This document shows positions 7,462-16,419 of a DNA stretch of 28,840 nucleotides, piece after piece. The position numbers and the translations under genes are program-made. The number at the start of each line of letters is the position of its first letter. Position 1 is the stretch's first letter. The notes beneath the pieces were generated by a model, which did no database searches, was not told the DNA's origin, and worked only from the letters and a program-made list of their open reading frames with translations. This DNA comes from CAYYMD01 sp964472875 (GTDB taxonomy: Bacteria > Planctomycetota > Phycisphaerae > SM23-33), in NCBI GenBank assembly GCA_964472875.1, contig CAYYMD010000038.1, positions 1 to 28,840 of the forward strand, read 5' to 3'.

Positions 7462-9114
7462 TTATTGTCCTCTCAGTTTCCTCGACGCCCGCCAGCGCAA
7501 TATTATAGCGGCAATGTTTAGAATCATAACTATTAAAATAAGCGTCATGACCAGGCCGTACTGCTTGTGCGGGGCGTTCTGGGCGTCGGGGTTGCCCAGT
7601 ATGGCGTAACTGCTGTATGACAGAACGCGCGTAGGGCCTTCCGTAATCGAGGTCACCATCCCCCTCTTGACGAAGACAGCCGCCACGCCCAGCAGGGGCG
7701 CCGTCTCGCCGGCCGCGCGTGACATGCTCAGTATCGCCCCGGTCAGCACGCCCGGCAGCGAGGCCGGCAGCGTGACCGTCATGAACGTGCGGAACTTGCT
7801 GGCGCCAAGCGCAAGGGAGGCCTCCCTGTAAGGCCGCGGGACGGTGCGGATGGCCTCTTCCGAGGCGCGGATTATGATGGGCAGTATCAGCAGCGACATC
7901 GTCATAGCTCCGGCCAGAACGTTCGATTCCTTGCTAAGTCCCAGCCACTCGAATTCCGGCAGGTATCCCAGGAAAAACGCCATTCCGAACAGGCCGAACA
8001 CGATGCTCGGCACGCCGGCCAGCGTGTTTATGCACGTGCGGATGACCCGCACGAAGATATTGTCGCCGGCGCATTCGACCAGGTACGCGGCCGCGATTAT
8101 GCCCACCGGGAACGCCAGCAGCAGCGACAGCGTGGTTATCAGCAGCGTGCCGAAGATGTCCGGCCAGACGCCGCCGTAAAGGTGGCTGGGCACGCTGTCG
8201 TCGATGAAATACTGCCAGTAGAAGGTGAACCGCGGGTTCAGCATTTCGTCGAGGTCGTTTTTCAGGATGGAGAAAACTTTTTCCATCACCGTGCCGGCGA
8301 ACTGCTTTGCGCGCGGCACGCGCTCCATCACGCGGCGTGAGGTTTCATCGCCGCCTTCGGGTATGACCCAGTCGGTGGTGTAGAGTATGTCGTCCAGGAT
8401 TTCCTGCGCACGGTCCCACCGCGTGGCGCCGTAACGGGACTTGATAAGCATGGACCTGGGCTTGCCGCCGGGCGCCGGGCCGAGCAGTTCGTAAATCAGT
8501 TCACGGACCTCCTCGAACGGCTTGGCGTACTGGTCGCGCTTATCGAAGTTGAAGTTCGCAGCCACGGGCCTGTACTGCCGCGCCAGTTCGAAGAACCGCC
8601 GGCCCTCGGTGCCTTCGAAGATGTCCTTTTCGGGATAGTTCAGGACCTTTTCGAGGTGTTCCATCGCCTTTTGATTGTCGGTGGCGTAATACGCGGCGGT
8701 GAGGGCCTTTCGCAGAACCCAGGCGTGCTCCCTGATTTCGAAGCGCTTATCCTCGGAGATTTTGCCCTGTTCCTGGCGGTTTCTCAGTTGGTCTTTCAGC
8801 TGACGATAGACGTTTTTGACCCTTTCCACGTTCGGCTCAACGTCGATGCCGGTGGCGAAGCGGTCCATTATTTCGTAAATTGAACGGCGGGCCTCGTTTG
8901 TGCGGCTTTGCTCGGCCTTGATTTGCTCGGCGTCGCCGCGCTTCCAGTAGTCTTCATAAAACTGCATCTTCCGCCACTCGACGGTTGCGTCGAAAAACAC
9001 CGCCTCCGAGCCGCGGTAAATCATCGGCCCGAGGATAACCACCAGCGCAGCCAGCATCAGCAGAATCGAGCAAAAGGCGGATAAACTGAAGATTTTGTCC
9101 AGTATGCGTCTCAT
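7462..9114 (-). CDS. pstA: Phosphate ABC permease PstA with large insertion
   Basis: At 550 aa this is nearly twice the usual PstA length (about 280-300). The permease core is clear: a first membrane helix at 12-34, then helices from about 321 onward (GTLLITTLSLLLAFPVGII, the segment around VPSIVFGLFG, and VLAGAMTMSLLILPII). The cytoplasmic EAA loop contacting PstB is EASLALGASKFRTFMTVTLP, and the last helix ends near 541. Between the first and second helices lies an extra region of about 280 residues, rich in Lys/Glu/Arg and predicted helical from its composition. By the positive-inside pattern and family topology it should face the periplasm. It forms the transmembrane pore with PstC. The gene follows pstC by 7 nt. 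The inserted part is in frame and contains no stop, so it is not an assembly of two genes. Confidence 0.93.
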   Translation of the reverse strand: MRRILDKIFSLSAFCSILLMLAALVVILGPMIYRGSEAVFFDATVEWRKMQFYEDYWKRGDAEQIKAEQSRTNEARRSIYEIMDRFATGIDVEPNVERVKNVYRQLKDQLRNRQEQGKISEDKRFEIREHAWVLRKALTAAYYATDNQKAMEHLEKVLNYPEKDIFEGTEGRRFFELARQYRPVAANFNFDKRDQYAKPFEEVRELIYELLGPAPGGKPRSMLIKSRYGATRWDRAQEILDDILYTTDWVIPEGGDETSRRVMERVPRAKQFAGTVMEKVFSILKNDLDEMLNPRFTFYWQYFIDDSVPSHLYGGVWPDIFGTLLITTLSLLLAFPVGIIAAAYLVECAGDNIFVRVIRTCINTLAGVPSIVFGLFGMAFFLGYLPEFEWLGLSKESNVLAGAMTMSLLILPIIIRASEEAIRTVPRPYREASLALGASKFRTFMTVTLPASLPGVLTGAILSMSRAAGETAPLLGVAAVFVKRGMVTSITEGPTRVLSYSSYAILGNPDAQNAPHKQYGLVMTLILIVMILNIAAIILRWRASRKLRGQ

Positions 9115-9121
9115 CTGTGCG

Positions 9122-10111
9122 TCAACCCTGTTTGGCTTTCTTTGCTTTTCTGAGGAAATATTCGCCGGCCAGGTTCAGGCAGAAGGTTATAAGCACCAGC
9201 ATCACGCCCAGCGAAAACAGCGCCTGGCGATGCACGCCGTCCTGGGGTGCTTCTCTCATTTCCTGGGCGATGGTGGCGGTCATCGTGCGGACCGACTGGG
9301 TAATGTCCCACCATGGGTGGGCTATTTTGGCGGCCATGCCGGATGCCATCCACACGGCCATGGTTTCTCCCACGGCCCGCATAATGCCCAGGATGACGGC
9401 CGCGAATATCCCGCTGTGGGCGGCGGGGATAATTACCTTAATCATGACCTCCGCGCGGGTGGCGCCCAGGGCGTAGGCGCCTTCGCGGATGTCCCGGCCG
9501 ACCGATGAAAGGGCATCCTCTGATATACTGATGATGGTCGGGACCGCCATAACCGCCAGTATCAGCGAGGCGTTCAGGGCGTTTGTGCCGGTGGTCAGGC
9601 CCAGCGAGTTCTGGAGCCACGGCGCCAGGACCACCACGGCGAAAAAGCCGTAGGCCACCGAGGGGATGGCCGCCAGGAGTTCCACCACCGGCTTGGCCAT
9701 CTGCCGGATGGAAAAGGGGGCGATGTCGCTGAGGTACACGGCCGCCGCTACGCCCAGCGGCACCGCTATGAGCATCGAAACCAGCGTAACGATGCCCGAG
9801 CCGTAAAACATCGCCAGGAAACCGAAATCCGGGTTTTCCTGGTTTGTTGGATGCCACTGGGAGGAACTGACGGCCTCGAACACGTGGCCGGAGGCAAGGA
9901 ACGGCCAGGCCTTCTGCGCCACGAAGAAGATTATCAGGAACACCGCCAGTATCGTCACGGACGCGACGATTGTAATAAACAACCGTCCCAGGGCGTTCAG
10001 GACAACACCCCATATATCTTCGGCCGCAGTTAACATCAGCGACCGGGTGAACCCGGCCGCCGATGTCTGCTCGGTTCTGTCGCGTTTATCTGGGGTTTGC
10101 TGTTTGCTCAC
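9122..10111 (-). CDS. pstC: Phosphate ABC permease PstC
   Basis: Second pore subunit of the phosphate importer (329 aa). Residues 1-43 are a hydrophilic, cytoplasmic lead; the first membrane helix is about 44-66. The core has FYGSGIVTLVSMLIAVPLGVAAAVYLS, the VVELLAAIPSVAYGFFA segment typical of PstC, and the EAA loop EGAYALGATRAEVMIKVIIP that docks onto PstB. The chosen start is GTG at 10111. An internal ATG at residue 26 has no ribosome binding site and would shorten the lead only. The gene follows pstS by 16 nt and precedes pstA by 7 nt, so the operon is tightly packed. Confidence 0.95.
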   Translation of the reverse strand: MSKQQTPDKRDRTEQTSAAGFTRSLMLTAAEDIWGVVLNALGRLFITIVASVTILAVFLIIFFVAQKAWPFLASGHVFEAVSSSQWHPTNQENPDFGFLAMFYGSGIVTLVSMLIAVPLGVAAAVYLSDIAPFSIRQMAKPVVELLAAIPSVAYGFFAVVVLAPWLQNSLGLTTGTNALNASLILAVMAVPTIISISEDALSSVGRDIREGAYALGATRAEVMIKVIIPAAHSGIFAAVILGIMRAVGETMAVWMASGMAAKIAHPWWDITQSVRTMTATIAQEMREAPQDGVHRQALFSLGVMLVLITFCLNLAGEYFLRKAKKAKQG

Positions 10112-10127
10112 CTTTATAGCCGTGGAA

Positions 10128-10979
10128 TCAATAATCGGTCATAGGTACGAAACCTTCGGCCTCGACGATTTCCTGACCTCTCTCGGTCAGGTAAAAGGTC
10201 ACGAATTTATGCACGTATGAGCCGAGGGGCGGATATCCGTCGGTAAACATAAACAGGGGCCGCGCGATAAGGTAGCCGCCCTGGGCCACGGTGCGCCGGG
10301 TGGGCATAACATCGTTGACCTTGACGGCCTTGACCTTCTTGTCCAGAAAGCCCATTCCGACGTATCCGATGGCGCCTTTGGTTGTGGCGACGCGGTCGTG
10401 GGCCTGGCGGTTACCGGCCACGGTCTCGACGCCCGAGACCATCTTATCGCCGCCCATCACCAGTTTGCTGAACACGCCGAACGTCCCGGAAGAGGAATCG
10501 CGCGTGATAGCGACGATTTTAGAATCCGGGCCGCCAAGTTCGTTCCAGTTGGTGATTTCGCCCTTGTAGATTTTCTTTATCTGTTTGTCGGTGAGGTTCT
10601 TGACCGGGTTGGACGGATGGACCACAACACAGATTCCGTCCATTCCGACCACGTGGACGACGGGCATGACGCCGTTTTCGACGGCCTTTTTCATTTCACT
10701 TTCTTTGATGAACCGGCTGGCGTTTGCAATCTGGCACTTGCCGTCAATCAGTGCCGCTATGCCGTCGCCGGAGCCGGTCATTTTAACGGTTATGTCCACG
10801 TCGTCGTACATGCGCTCGAACGCCTGCACGAACGCCTGCGATATGGGCCCGACCGTCGTGGAGCCCTCGATCTGGACTTTTTGTTTTTCTTTTGGGGCGG
10901 AGTTTGCGTCACCGGCGAAACACGCCAGCAGCACGGCACTCGATACAGCCCAGGCAACAGTGTTCAGTTTTTTGGTCAT
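10128..10979 (-). CDS. pstS: Periplasmic phosphate-binding protein PstS
   Basis: High-affinity phosphate receptor that delivers phosphate to PstC/PstA (283 aa from the chosen start). After an N-terminal signal, the mature part opens with IEGSTTVGPISQAF, the phosphate-contacting GSTT loop, followed by TGSGDGIAALIDG and the TRDSSSGTFGVFSK segment that closes the binding site. The signal has a possible lipobox (VLLAC, Cys20), so the protein may be a lipoprotein; cleavage further on at a non-lipid site is also possible. The start at 10979 is preferred because AAGGAG lies exactly 7 nt upstream. The ATG two codons earlier is too close to it, and the frame extending to 11036 has no site. First gene of the operon, with candidate PhoB boxes upstream. 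Confidence 0.95.
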   Translation of the reverse strand: MTKKLNTVAWAVSSAVLLACFAGDANSAPKEKQKVQIEGSTTVGPISQAFVQAFERMYDDVDITVKMTGSGDGIAALIDGKCQIANASRFIKESEMKKAVENGVMPVVHVVGMDGICVVVHPSNPVKNLTDKQIKKIYKGEITNWNELGGPDSKIVAITRDSSSGTFGVFSKLVMGGDKMVSGVETVAGNRQAHDRVATTKGAIGYVGMGFLDKKVKAVKVNDVMPTRRTVAQGGYLIARPLFMFTDGYPPLGSYVHKFVTFYLTERGQEIVEAEGFVPMTDY

Positions 10980-11066
10980 AGTCATTCTCCTTCTTTTTAA
11001 AACAAACCATCGAAAATTTACACGGGGAACAACCATAATCCAACCCCGCGCCGCAGGCGAAAAAGT

Positions 11067-11117
11067 ATTATGTTTAGATGAGGTTTATATAAACTTAATA
11101 TTAAGATTTTGTTAATC
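11067..11117 (-). promoter_or_regulatory. Candidate PhoB-box array and -10 for pstS operon
   Basis: On the minus strand, four consecutive 11-nt units can be read from 11117 to 11074: GATTAACAAAA, TCTTAATATTA, AGTTTATATAA, ACCTCATCTAA. PhoB boxes are 7-nt direct repeats separated by 4 nt, giving this 11-nt phase. A -10-like CATAAT follows at 11072-11067, about 12 nt after the third unit, which suits activation by PhoB. The 12-bp palindrome CTTAATATTAAG (11094-11105) lies inside. The units are degenerate compared with the E. coli box, so assignment depends mainly on periodicity and position. Confidence 0.55.
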
Positions 11118-11199
11118 GTTTTGCTCTGTTGATATAAGTTAAAATATTACAGACACTTAATAATATATTAGACCTCTATTATTAATTTTGCTATAAGAA

Positions 11200-11243
11200 C
11201 GTAATGTAAAGATTAAGGTAATATTAAGTTTTCGTGAAGACTT
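11200..11243 (+). promoter_or_regulatory. Candidate PhoB-box array for phoBR
   Basis: Four consecutive 11-nt units read on the plus strand: CGTAATGTAAA, GATTAAGGTAA, TATTAAGTTTT, CGTGAAGACTT. The core TTAAG recurs in the same phase. A possible -10 (TATAAG, 11265-11270) lies downstream, and the phoB start is at 11291. This suggests that phoBR is autoregulated. The -10 is farther from the array than usual, so the exact promoter is unsure. Confidence 0.5.
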
Positions 11244-11290
11244 AAAGGCGCGGTTGTCAGTTCGTATAAGAGGGGGATACAATCTATACT

Positions 11291-11992
11291 ATGTCTAAAA
11301 AACGAATAGTGATTATCGAGGACGAGTCGGACATGGCGGACCTGGTAGCCGCGCGCCTGCGGAAGGAACACTACGAGACATTCACCGCCTATGACGGCAA
11401 CGAGGGGCTGCACGAGATACGCGCCAGGCACCCCGACCTTGTGGTGCTCGACATCATGCTGCCCGGCATGAGCGGAACGGAGGTCCTCAAGCAGGTCCGC
11501 AGCGACCCGCAAATCTGTCACATACCGGTGGTGATGCTCACCGCCCGAACCGAAGAAGCGGACGTTGTAGCCGGTCTGCAGCTGGGAGCGGACGATTACG
11601 TCACCAAGCCGTTCAGTATGTCGGTGCTGATGGCCCGCATTGAGGCCCTCATGCGCCGCAAGGGCAGCCAGGGCAGCAGCAGCCCCCGGCTCCAGGCAGG
11701 ACCCATCAGCATTAACCGCGACACGCACCAGGTTACGGTCAACAACAAAAACATAACGCTGACCCTGACGGAGTTCCGTATTCTGGCCGCCATCGTGGCC
11801 GCTCACGGACGCATACTTACGCGCTCCCAGCTCATAGACAAGGGCATCGGACCCGACGCGATCGTGACCGACAGAACAATTGACGTGCACCTGGCCTCTC
11901 TAAGGTCTAAACTCGGAAAGGCGCGTAAATTTATCCAGACCGTCCGCGGAGTCGGCTACAGACTGGCTACGGAAGAATATGAAACGGCGTAG
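11291..11992 (+). CDS. phoB: Response regulator PhoB
   Basis: The 233-aa OmpR/PhoB-type regulator activates phosphate-starvation genes after phosphorylation by PhoR. The receiver domain (1 to about 120) has the acidic pair Glu10-Asp11, the phospho-acceptor Asp54 (VVLDIMLPG), Thr84 and Lys106 (DYVTKPFS). A linker leads to a C-terminal winged helix (about 135-230) ending in the recognition-wing motif FIQTVRGVGYRL. The gene is divergent from pstS and overlaps the kinase gene by 14 nt, a normal two-component arrangement. The start is fixed by the SKKRIVIIEDE receiver opening; a purine-rich GAGGGGG lies somewhat farther upstream than usual. Confidence 0.95.
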   Translation: MSKKRIVIIEDESDMADLVAARLRKEHYETFTAYDGNEGLHEIRARHPDLVVLDIMLPGMSGTEVLKQVRSDPQICHIPVVMLTARTEEADVVAGLQLGADDYVTKPFSMSVLMARIEALMRRKGSQGSSSPRLQAGPISINRDTHQVTVNNKNITLTLTEFRILAAIVAAHGRILTRSQLIDKGIGPDAIVTDRTIDVHLASLRSKLGKARKFIQTVRGVGYRLATEEYETA

Positions 11993-13772
11993 TTTCTTCT
12001 TAAAACTATTTCTGGGCAACCTGCTGCTGGTTGCAGTGATAATGCTGGTGAGTTTCGGCCTTGCGTACGTGAGGATTAACCGGGAATTCAGAAACCGCCA
12101 GCAGCTCCGGCAGGAGCAAACCACAGAGATAGTAAAAAAGTTTTTCGAGGATTTCTGGGCGCATTCGGGGGAACAACTCAAACGTCAGCGGATTGATTCC
12201 CTGTGCAAACAATTGATGAGCGGCCGGGACATGCGCCTGACCGTGATAGCCGACGACGGGCAGGTCCTCGGCGACAGCCACAACGACCCCTACGGCATGG
12301 AAAACCACAGGGACCGCCCCGAAGTAAGCGCAGCGCTGGACGGTCGCAATGGCCGGGACGTGCGCCCCAGCGACACCATGGAAATACAGTTCAGGTATTT
12401 CGGCCTGCCCGTCGAATACGAGGGCGAGACGGTGGCCGTGGCGCGCCTGGCGATGCCGCTGTATCAAATCGACGCCGCGCGCGAGTTCATACCCGAGGCG
12501 CTGGCGGTATCGGCCATGACGGCCGTGGGTGCGGCGCTTATCCTGGGGCTGCTGATAAGCTGGCTGTGGTATCGGCCGCTGCGGCTGATTACCTTTGCCG
12601 CCAGGCGGATAGCAAGAGGCGACCTGGAGCATCGCCTAAGTATCCGCGGTTCGGACGAACTGAACCAGTTATCCGAGGCCATCAACCAGATGAGAACGTC
12701 GCTGTCGCAGCAGATACAGACGGTGGCCTCCCAGAGGAAAAATCTCGCGGCGGTGGTTGCGAACCTGCAGGAGGGCATACTTGCTATAGACGGCGAAGGC
12801 AAGGTGGTCCTGGCCAACGATTCCGCCCGCCGCATACTTGATATCGTTGAGGAGGACCCCGTGGGCAAGCACCTGCAAAACGTGGTGCGCCAGGCGAGGA
12901 TAATAGACACTGTGGAAAAACTCCGCCACCGCGACATCGTAAACGACAGGGTGCAGATGCGGACCGAGGCCGGGCCGGTCATCATAGACCTGCACGCCGC
13001 ACGGATAACATCGACCGAAGACACCGGCGTTTACGGCATTCTCGTACTCCGGGACGTTACCGACCTGTCACGCATGGCCGAGATGAAATCCCAGTTCGTC
13101 GCCAACGCCTCCCACGAGTTGAGAACGCCGCTTGCGACCATCCGGGCCGCGGTGGATTCGCTTACCTCGATGCAGGATGAAGTGCCCGAGTCGGCTTCCA
13201 GGGTCGTGTCCATACTCGACAGGCACGTCTCGCGCCTTGAGGACATGGCCAATGACCTTCTGGACCTCAACGTGGTGGAAACCTCCGGCCAGCAATTGCA
13301 CCCGGAAAAAATCACGCTGGGAGGTCTGAGGGACTGGGCGAAGGACCGTTTCGCTGAAATAGCCGCTGGCAGGAAAATCGAACTTCGAATCGAGTCCAAG
13401 AAACCGGATTACGCCTTCAGGTCCGACCTGACGCTGATAAAACTGATTCTTCAGAACCTTCTGGACAACGCCATCAAGTTCACCCCGGCCGGCGGAAATG
13501 TCGAAGGCCGGCTGGACACCGACGGCGAACTGGTGAAGATACAGGTCAGCGACACCGGCTGCGGCATACCGCCGGAGATGAACGAAAGGGTATTCGAGCG
13601 GTTTTTCCAGATGGAAACCTCCCGCACCGGCGACACGAGAGTCCGCGGCACCGGCCTGGGCCTGGCCATCGTCAAGCACGCAGCAGAACGGCTCGGCGGA
13701 AAAATATCTCTCCAGAGCAAACCGGGGCAGGGCACGACGATAACCGTCAGCATACCACCGCAGGTTGCATAG
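11979..13772 (+). CDS. phoR: Phosphate sensor histidine kinase PhoR
   Basis: Inner-membrane sensor kinase (597 aa) that phosphorylates PhoB. Order of parts: membrane helix at about 8-30, a periplasmic region of about 140 residues, second helix at about 174-196, HAMP (about 197-250), PAS (about 255-365), HisKA with the phospho-accepting His379 in NASHELRTPL, and the ATPase domain with the N box (QNLLDNAIKF), G1 (DTGCGIP) and G2 (GTGLGLAIV). The periplasmic part is longer than in E. coli PhoR, which has almost none, but it is common in other phyla. The gene overlaps phoB by 14 nt with GGAAG shortly before its ATG. It ends 12 bp from the converging GT-C gene. Confidence 0.94.
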   Translation: MKRRSFFLKLFLGNLLLVAVIMLVSFGLAYVRINREFRNRQQLRQEQTTEIVKKFFEDFWAHSGEQLKRQRIDSLCKQLMSGRDMRLTVIADDGQVLGDSHNDPYGMENHRDRPEVSAALDGRNGRDVRPSDTMEIQFRYFGLPVEYEGETVAVARLAMPLYQIDAAREFIPEALAVSAMTAVGAALILGLLISWLWYRPLRLITFAARRIARGDLEHRLSIRGSDELNQLSEAINQMRTSLSQQIQTVASQRKNLAAVVANLQEGILAIDGEGKVVLANDSARRILDIVEEDPVGKHLQNVVRQARIIDTVEKLRHRDIVNDRVQMRTEAGPVIIDLHAARITSTEDTGVYGILVLRDVTDLSRMAEMKSQFVANASHELRTPLATIRAAVDSLTSMQDEVPESASRVVSILDRHVSRLEDMANDLLDLNVVETSGQQLHPEKITLGGLRDWAKDRFAEIAAGRKIELRIESKKPDYAFRSDLTLIKLILQNLLDNAIKFTPAGGNVEGRLDTDGELVKIQVSDTGCGIPPEMNERVFERFFQMETSRTGDTRVRGTGLGLAIVKHAAERLGGKISLQSKPGQGTTITVSIPPQVA

Positions 13773-13784
13773 TATATCGCGGTG

Positions 13785-15359
13785 TCACGTTGAGTTTTTC
13801 TCCAACATTATCAGTCGCCGCCCCCGGTACGCCACGGTGAAATTCCCGCCGGTCGTCAGGCGGGTTATGACCGACTCCAGGTTCGATTCCGATATGTGGC
13901 GGACGTCGACGACCACGTGAGTGAGTTCATCATGATTCCGGACCGTCTCGAGGATGCCGCGGGTTTTTTGCCGCCGGGGTGTTTTCTGCTCGTAGGTCGG
14001 CACACAGGGCCGGCCGGTGAGAAAATGTATAACCCTGAGGTTGTCGCGGTCGATGCCGACGATGACTTCATGCGGCCGCTGAGCGTTATTGATTATTTCG
14101 CTTACGGCGAACCAGTCCTTGTAGCGGCCGGATTTTATGACGCGGTGATAGTCGTCTGTGTAACTGGCGGCGGTGTAATAAAAAGCGTGCCGCGCCAGTG
14201 CGGGGGCGTTGCAGGCAATAATGACCGCAGCGAAAACATAAACGGCCGCCGGCAAAACCGTGTGGCCGAGCCGCCGTTGTTTCATGTAAGCGACGGTGCA
14301 GATTACACGGAGCAGGCCCGATATACAAAAAAACAGCAACAACGGTATCACCGGAATGAGATAGCGGGGGCGAACGGCGGTTTCGCCGCCTATCGCGCTC
14401 AACACCGGCACGTACATAACAAATATCAACTGGAACGACCGCAGACCGCGTTTCCACGCCGCCACGCCGCCGACCACCGCCAGAGCGAGTATCACAAGAC
14501 CGACCGGCATGAATTCATCGTGGCTGGTGAGAGTCTGCGAGCACGCCAGGGGCAGTTTGACGAATCCGGCCGCGATGTTGGAGAAAATCCGCATAACGCC
14601 TATTTGCGACCGGTGCGCGACGCTGTCAACGTAAAGCGGCGTTCTTTCGCTGAATACACGGGCCAGCACGTAACACGCGCCGCACACCAGCATCGACGGC
14701 GTAAGAACCAGGGCGCTTCGCCGGAGGCGTCTGATTATCGACGTCCCGGCCGGTCTGCGGTCGAACAGGATTGCGCCCGCCAGCAGTAAGACCAGTATAA
14801 TCCCCGGCGCGCGTATAAACACAGCCGCGCCCAGTACCAGACCCGCCAGCGCCGGCGGCCACAAACTGCGGCCGTCGCGGGCGAATATGACATACAGCGC
14901 CAGCCAGAAAAACGCGGCGAAGGGGATATCCGTGAGTATCACGTGCGCGTGGAAGTAGTAGGTGCAGCAGAAGCCGGTGGCCAGCGTTACCGCCAGTGCG
15001 GTGCGTCCGTCGCCAAGGCGCCCCAGGAGCAGATAGACAAGCCACAGCCCCGCCAGCCCCAGCAGCATCATGGCCGCGTTAGGCGCCCAGAAATTTTTCC
15101 CGAACAGCAGCCGGATGCCCGCCAGCATCGCCGGCAGTCCCGGCGTCACCTCGCTGTTGACGTGTCCGTTGAAGGTGTAGCCCTCGCCTGCGGCCAGTGA
15201 CTGCGCCAGCGTCAGGTAGAGCGCGCTGTCGGGCGTGGGCCACCATTTGCCGGTGACCCCGGCCAGGTACAACAGCGCCAGGCACGCCGCCGCGATCACC
15301 AGACCCCGCCTGCGCGGGGCCTTATACTCCGCCCCCGGCGCGGGTATTCGCCACGGCAC
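13785..15359 (-). CDS. ArnT/GT39-like GT-C glycosyltransferase
   Basis: Polytopic membrane protein of 524 aa with the layout of GT-C transferases that use polyprenyl-phosphate sugars on the outer face of the membrane. A first helix at about 19-36 leads to a loop with the expected catalytic acidic residue (TPDSALY, Asp44). ILTDIPFAAFFWLALY is the usual second-loop motif of the GT39/ArnT group. About ten hydrophobic segments follow, then a soluble C-terminal part (about 400-524). The sugar and acceptor are unknown. The start is a GTG at 15359, 19 nt after the stop of the flippase-like gene; no strong binding site was seen, so the first few residues are uncertain. Last gene of the sulfotransferase/flippase/GT-C block. 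Confidence 0.82.
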   Translation of the reverse strand: MPWRIPAPGAEYKAPRRRGLVIAAACLALLYLAGVTGKWWPTPDSALYLTLAQSLAAGEGYTFNGHVNSEVTPGLPAMLAGIRLLFGKNFWAPNAAMMLLGLAGLWLVYLLLGRLGDGRTALAVTLATGFCCTYYFHAHVILTDIPFAAFFWLALYVIFARDGRSLWPPALAGLVLGAAVFIRAPGIILVLLLAGAILFDRRPAGTSIIRRLRRSALVLTPSMLVCGACYVLARVFSERTPLYVDSVAHRSQIGVMRIFSNIAAGFVKLPLACSQTLTSHDEFMPVGLVILALAVVGGVAAWKRGLRSFQLIFVMYVPVLSAIGGETAVRPRYLIPVIPLLLFFCISGLLRVICTVAYMKQRRLGHTVLPAAVYVFAAVIIACNAPALARHAFYYTAASYTDDYHRVIKSGRYKDWFAVSEIINNAQRPHEVIVGIDRDNLRVIHFLTGRPCVPTYEQKTPRRQKTRGILETVRNHDELTHVVVDVRHISESNLESVITRLTTGGNFTVAYRGRRLIMLEKNST

Positions 15360-15378
15360 ACGTTCTGTCTGCGGTTTC

Positions 15379-16383
15379 TCAGTAATTTCCGTCGCCCTTT
15401 TTAAGCCGGGATATCATCAACAGCCCGATAACCGCCAGAAACAATTCCACAATTATCTGCAAGGCGCGATAAGCGACTACGATTATGGCCGCATTCGCCT
15501 CGGCGTCGACGCCGTCGCTCATCAGGTATGGAAGGATAATCAGCAGGACGCCTTCCCGCACGCCGATGCCGGCCGGGGCGAAAACGGCTATATAACCGGC
15601 AACCCCGGCCAGCGAAAAGGCGGATATCAGAAACGGAATGTCTGAGGGGGAAATTTTTGCAACCGAACACGCCAGCATCCACAAAACCATGCCCATAAGA
15701 AGTCTGTTTAAAAACGTTATCGCCACGGGAATGACATAACTGGTAAAGCCGGGGGCGGAGGCCAGGTCATTTCGCCTGAATCTTCGCAGAAAGAAATTGG
15801 CCACGCCGCGGAAAATCTTCGGATGGAGTGAAACAACCCCCGCGGTTACAAGCAGCACGCACCACAGCCACGCCAGGGGCACCCGCTGATATACAGGTCC
15901 CCAGAGCGTCAGCGGCGCGGCGACAATCAACGCGGCCATCACGGAAAGAATCTGAAGAATCATAACCGTGCTCAGCGCCATTGCCCCCGGGATATGCAGT
16001 TTTCTGAGCATCCACGTGGCCCCGGCCACGCTGGCGAACTTGCCCGGAACATACTTGGCCAGCGGCGGCGCCCAGGTTACCGCCATTATGCCTTTCCACG
16101 CCGGCGGCTTGCAGAACGAACTTAAGATTATCCTGTACCTGAATACGTTCATTATTCCCACCAGCAACAGCCCCACCGCAGCGGGAATCACATACACGTA
16201 GGAGAAGGAGAGCTGTTCCAGCGACACCCGCGACAGGCGAAGGATAAGCGCCCTGGCCACAAAGAAAAGGACCGCCGCCAGGAGCGTCCACTTTACGGCC
16301 TGTATGATTATGTTCCTCCGGCGTCGGGGCGGTTCCGGGTTTTGTGCGTTGCGGGATTTATCTCTGTTGGAGCAACTCGCCAT
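15379..16383 (-). CDS. Flippase-like membrane protein (PF03706/UPF0104 type) 1
   Basis: Integral membrane protein of 334 aa of the lysylphosphatidylglycerol-synthase TM region/AglD family. It has about eight hydrophobic segments and two family signatures: LAKYVPGKFASVAG and FAPAGIGVREG. By family knowledge such domains are linked to lipid or lipid-linked sugar translocation, but the substrate here is unknown. Its sequence is clearly paralogous to the proteins at 20698 and 23886: all carry (A/V/L)PLTLWGP- or LPMVMWGP-like and LHPKIF-like segments. The start at 16383 follows AGGA with 5-nt spacing; a longer TTG-initiated frame to 16419 would abut the preceding gene and lacks a site. It lies between the sulfotransferase and GT-C genes. 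Confidence 0.85.
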   Translation of the reverse strand: MASCSNRDKSRNAQNPEPPRRRRNIIIQAVKWTLLAAVLFFVARALILRLSRVSLEQLSFSYVYVIPAAVGLLLVGIMNVFRYRIILSSFCKPPAWKGIMAVTWAPPLAKYVPGKFASVAGATWMLRKLHIPGAMALSTVMILQILSVMAALIVAAPLTLWGPVYQRVPLAWLWCVLLVTAGVVSLHPKIFRGVANFFLRRFRRNDLASAPGFTSYVIPVAITFLNRLLMGMVLWMLACSVAKISPSDIPFLISAFSLAGVAGYIAVFAPAGIGVREGVLLIILPYLMSDGVDAEANAAIIVVAYRALQIIVELFLAVIGLLMISRLKKGDGNY

Positions 16384-16419
16384 ATACGCATCCTGAAACG
16401 ACGGGTCAGCCGATTTCAA

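Noticed and set aside
11213..11890. Minus-strand frame of 225 codons opposite phoB
   Set aside because: It covers the receiver and winged-helix codons of phoB in antisense and has no recognisable motif.
13772..13785. Bidirectional terminator between phoR and the GT-C gene
   Set aside because: The 12-bp gap has no inverted repeat followed by a T-run; a terminator would have to lie inside a gene.
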